Assembly (NCBI GenBank): GCA_005793615.1 | Contig: SXRI01000442.1 | Coordinates: 1-9,306 of the forward strand | DNA from: Bdellovibrionales bacterium | GTDB lineage: Bacteria; Bdellovibrionota; Bdellovibrionia; Bdellovibrionales; JAMPXM01 | DNA: 9,306 nt | Direction of reading: 5' to 3' | Shown: positions 7,158 through 9,306 of the stretch, one piece after another | Numbering within the stretch: position 1 is the first letter of the stretch | How the letters are laid out: every line of letters begins with the position of its first letter | Program-made: the position numbers and the translations under genes | Notes under the pieces: model-generated | The model's database searches: none | The model's input: the letters and a program-made list of their open reading frames with translations, nothing else | What the model was told of the DNA's origin: nothing

Positions 7158-7934
7158 TCAAATCCCCTTTGAAAACTGCATCACTAAATCGGTCGCATCT
7201 CGAATCGGTTCGGCACCGTCGAAAAGCAAGTCAATGGTCCCGCCCGCCCGCGGATCCGATGGATGCCCAGGGAGGACACAAACTGTTCGCCCTAAATCGG
7301 CCGCAAGCCGCGCCGTCATCGATGAACCGCTACGACGCCTTGCTTCGACCACAAGCAGAATTTTACCTAAAGCTGCAATCAGACGATTACGCTCCTCAAA
7401 ATGAATTCGCCGAATTTCTTGAAACGGCGGATAGTGACTTAAAAGCGCACCCCCTCCCGCCAATACATCGTGCTTCCAGTTTTGCCACTCGCCTGGATAA
7501 GGACACGCCAAGCCCGATGGCAAAAACACCACAGTGGGGCAACCCGAACGAATCGCCAAGCGATGAGCCCTTTGATCAATGCCACGCGCGCCGCCACTCA
7601 CTACAACCGCCGAGGTCGCACGCAGGAACTCTACGAGATGAGTCTCCATCCAGCTCAATGCCTCTGAACTTGGCTCACGACTACCGACGACGGCAATCGA
7701 TGGTCGCCGACGCCAAGAGGGCTCACCCCAACAGGCTAAAAAAGGAGGCCGATGATCAAAGGGCTCCGAATTGAAGGGATAGTCCTCATGCCCCGGATAG
7801 AGAATGCGAGCGTCGTGAGCATGACACCACTGATAGGTCTCATCGGCTTTAGCATTAAGCACACGTTGATCGCGTAAATGTTGAAAGACGGCTCGACAGG
7901 CCTCTAACTCGCGCTTTTCATTTCGAAGATTCAT
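7158..7934 (-). CDS. dprA: DNA processing protein DprA (Smf), short form
   Basis: DprA binds single-stranded DNA taken up by transformation and loads RecA on it. The Rossmann-like core is complete. Numbering from the ATG at 7934: SIAVVGSREPS (about 79-89), VVVSGGARGIDQRAH (about 110-124), HFEERNRLIAAL (about 178-189), VEARRRSGSSMTARLAADLG (about 196-215), VLPGHPSD (about 220-227) and the GTIDLL turn (about 232-237). At 258 residues it is shorter than typical DprA (about 300-370). It ends soon after the core, so the C-terminal winged-helix domain is missing, and only a short N-terminal region precedes the fold. The alternative GTG at 7970 adds 12 residues, but a hairpin (7943-7963) would fall inside them, so I prefer the ATG; neither start has a strong ribosome site. 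It sits between the LysM gene and the kinase. Natural competence in this host is not shown by this gene alone. Confidence 0.88.
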   Translation of the reverse strand: MNLRNEKRELEACRAVFQHLRDQRVLNAKADETYQWCHAHDARILYPGHEDYPFNSEPFDHRPPFLACWGEPSWRRRPSIAVVGSREPSSEALSWMETHLVEFLRATSAVVVSGGARGIDQRAHRLAIRSGCPTVVFLPSGLACPYPGEWQNWKHDVLAGGGALLSHYPPFQEIRRIHFEERNRLIAALGKILLVVEARRRSGSSMTARLAADLGRTVCVLPGHPSDPRAGGTIDLLFDGAEPIRDATDLVMQFSKGI

Positions 7935-7942
7935 ATGAGAAA

Positions 7943-7963
7943 CGCGAGACTGCAAATCTCGCG
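7943..7963 (-). terminator. Inverted repeat, possible weak terminator or attenuator between the LysM gene and dprA
   Basis: A perfect 7-base-pair stem (CGCGAGA/TCTCGCG) closes a 7-base loop. On the minus strand it is followed by TTTCTCAT, a short T-rich run, and then by the preferred dprA ATG at 7934. The stem is GC-rich but the T run is poor, so full termination of the LysM transcript is doubtful; it could also be a chance repeat or a 5' structure affecting dprA translation. Confidence 0.35.
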
Positions 7964-8001
7964 CTGCCACTCATCGTCGCAATGAAAGGGATGGACCGAA
8001 A

Positions 8002-8014
8002 GTTCGATCCGAAC
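8002..8014 (-). repeat. Small inverted repeat 24 bases after the LysM gene stop
   Basis: GTTCG-3 nt-CGAAC, five pairs with a very short loop, followed on the minus strand by TTTCGG. It shares the gap between the LysM gene and dprA with the larger hairpin at 7943-7963. It is too weak to call a terminator on its own. Confidence 0.2.
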
Positions 8015-8037
8015 CTGGCCGAGATGCGGACTTGGAA

Positions 8038-9306
8038 CTAATCACCCGAATCAAGATCCACACCAAAGATCTTCTGTGACTCCGGCATTGCGCCGCCGGT
8101 ACGATCTCCAGGATGAATCTCTTCATGAGCCTCAAGCACTATTGCTGTCGCCACGGTTTTCTCAACCCTGACGATTTTGAGTAAGCCAATAGAACGCGCC
8201 CAATTGGGATACTTGGTTCCCTGTTTGCGTTCTCCGCGACGCGCCTGCACAGGCAAAAGATCGCCTGCCGTCAAGCCAGCGCCGGCACCGCCATCTAGAT
8301 AGACAATTGAACTCTCGCCGATGATCTTACGTTTAACATCGTATTCACCACCGATCACCCGGACTTCAGCCGTTATCAAGGTGCCTCGGCGCGCGAAGTT
8401 ACTTCGCGGAAGCGGCTCTTCGCTTACAATTGAACCTTGTTTCACGGGATTGATCGAGGTCACCACCATTGCTCGATAGACCTTTCGTGATTCGTCGATG
8501 GGCGCTAGGATTTTGATCGTTCCGCCCACTTCCAGAATCGGGCCGACCTCTTGGTTCTTTGAGATTTTCACGTTGCCGGTTTCTTTGAAGACCGAAAACT
8601 TCTCACCTATCTGCGCGGCGCGCTGTAGACGTATAAAAACGTTCTGACCCACCATCGCAAAGCGGTCACCGATTTCGATCTCTTCTACAACACCGACTCC
8701 GCCCAACGGATGATCAAGTAAGATCGAGGTCGGTACGACGTTGGCAGGACTAGCCAAGCTCCGCATTTGACCAGCATCAAGACCGGTGCTGTCGTAGTTG
8801 GCATCTTCTTCCTGAGTTACCGGCGCCTCAAAAGATGGCGGCAACTGTGTGACGGGGCGAGATTTCTTACCTGGCGGTATTTCCGGTTTGGGAATCAACT
8901 CATCGGCCTCGATCGAGCTGTCACGCATGATATCTTCCTCACGCGCATCTTTCAAAATTTGCTCACGATAAGTGGGATGTCGGCCGCTTGTTTCTTCCAT
9001 CGCGTTGATCTTGATTGGAGTCGCATTGAAGTTATCCTCGACGACCGCAATGGTAGGCTCTTCTTCTTCGTTACCAGCGACAAAACCGATACCCTGGCCT
9101 TTTTCGATACGATGAGGATTTTCCAGCCCGCGATTCTCGGCCCATAGTTTCGACCAGAAAAACCCATCACCGAACATAGTTTTACTAATATCCCAAAGTG
9201 TGTCGCCGGGCTGCACATGATAAATATCTTCTCTGCGGGCGCCTAACATTTCCGACCAAGTTTCATCAGTCACCGCTTGGGCCTCATGAAAAATGCGATA
9301 AACACG
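8038..9306 (-). CDS. LysM-domain cell-wall-binding protein, 5' end outside the window
   Basis: The frame stays open to the right edge with no stop, and the in-frame residues before the GTG at 9273 (RVYRIFHEAQA) look like coding sequence. The real start and any signal peptide are therefore probably beyond 9306. Numbering from the first visible codon, one LysM domain spans about 28-76: YHVQPGDTLWDISKTMFG, then FFWSKLWAENRGLENPHRIEKGQ. LysM binds peptidoglycan glycan chains. An acidic, Pro-rich linker follows (about 80-190; EEEEPTIAVVED, KPEIPPGKKSRP). The remaining ~220 residues hold predicted beta-rich sequence with repeated VGGTIKI, VVTSINP and EVRVIGG type strands, and no catalytic motif I recognise. 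It is not obviously an amidase or lytic transglycosylase, more a wall-anchored structural or envelope protein. The next gene on the strand is dprA, after 103 bases. Confidence 0.85.
   Translation of the reverse strand, partial: RVYRIFHEAQAVTDETWSEMLGARREDIYHVQPGDTLWDISKTMFGDGFFWSKLWAENRGLENPHRIEKGQGIGFVAGNEEEEPTIAVVEDNFNATPIKINAMEETSGRHPTYREQILKDAREEDIMRDSSIEADELIPKPEIPPGKKSRPVTQLPPSFEAPVTQEEDANYDSTGLDAGQMRSLASPANVVPTSILLDHPLGGVGVVEEIEIGDRFAMVGQNVFIRLQRAAQIGEKFSVFKETGNVKISKNQEVGPILEVGGTIKILAPIDESRKVYRAMVVTSINPVKQGSIVSEEPLPRSNFARRGTLITAEVRVIGGEYDVKRKIIGESSIVYLDGGAGAGLTAGDLLPVQARRGERKQGTKYPNWARSIGLLKIVRVEKTVATAIVLEAHEEIHPGDRTGGAMPESQKIFGVDLDSGD

Noticed and set aside
7169..7774. Long open frame (about 200 codons) on the + strand opposite dprA
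   Set aside because: It is fully antisense to a well-recognised dprA core. The translation is rich in His, Ser, Pro and Arg with no domain-like pattern, as expected of a shadow frame, and it has no ribosome site.
8767..9147. Plus-strand open frame opposite the LysM gene
   Set aside because: It is antisense to the LysM domain and linker, with an Arg/Phe-rich product and no start signal.

Overview
The window looks like ordinary chromosome from a Gram-negative bacterium of roughly 50% GC. It is densely coded, with short gaps and no mobile element, RNA gene or CRISPR array that I can see. The gene content suggests a Bdellovibrio-like lineage (Bdellovibrionota / former Deltaproteobacteria): a J-domain/TPR protein without other DnaJ parts, a degenerate receiver protein, a metal-type KDO-8-phosphate synthase next to an LptF-type permease, a membrane CheA-like kinase, a short DprA and a LysM protein. 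This placement is inference from gene style, not a search result.

Layout from left to right: (1) A J-domain/TPR gene enters from the left edge on the + strand, so its 5' end is missing, and stops at 1067. (2) A pseudo-receiver gene lies convergent to it on the - strand (1071-1964), with only 3 bases between the two stops. Its start sits directly behind a good sigma70-like promoter. (3) A + strand LPS cluster runs from 2044 to 4995: a GT2-like glycosyltransferase, kdsA and an LptF/LptG-family permease, separated by gaps of 35 and 34 bases. (4) A - strand cluster runs leftward from the right edge: a LysM protein (5' end outside the window), dprA, and a large membrane PAS-Hpt-HATPase kinase. The kinase's 3' end overlaps the permease's 3' end by 26 bases.

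The three LPS genes form a logical unit. KdsA makes the precursor of KDO, the glycosyltransferase probably adds a sugar to the LPS core or another surface glycan, and the permease belongs to the machine that extracts LPS from the inner membrane. On the other strand, LysM, DprA and the kinase are neighbours but have no obvious shared pathway.

I see no clearly new system. The points most worth a second look are the CheA-like core on a membrane/PAS sensor without CheW-type domains, the KdsA with changed residues in normally conserved substrate-site motifs, the receiver lacking its phosphoacceptor Asp and conserved Lys, and the possibly leaderless promoter in front of that receiver gene.
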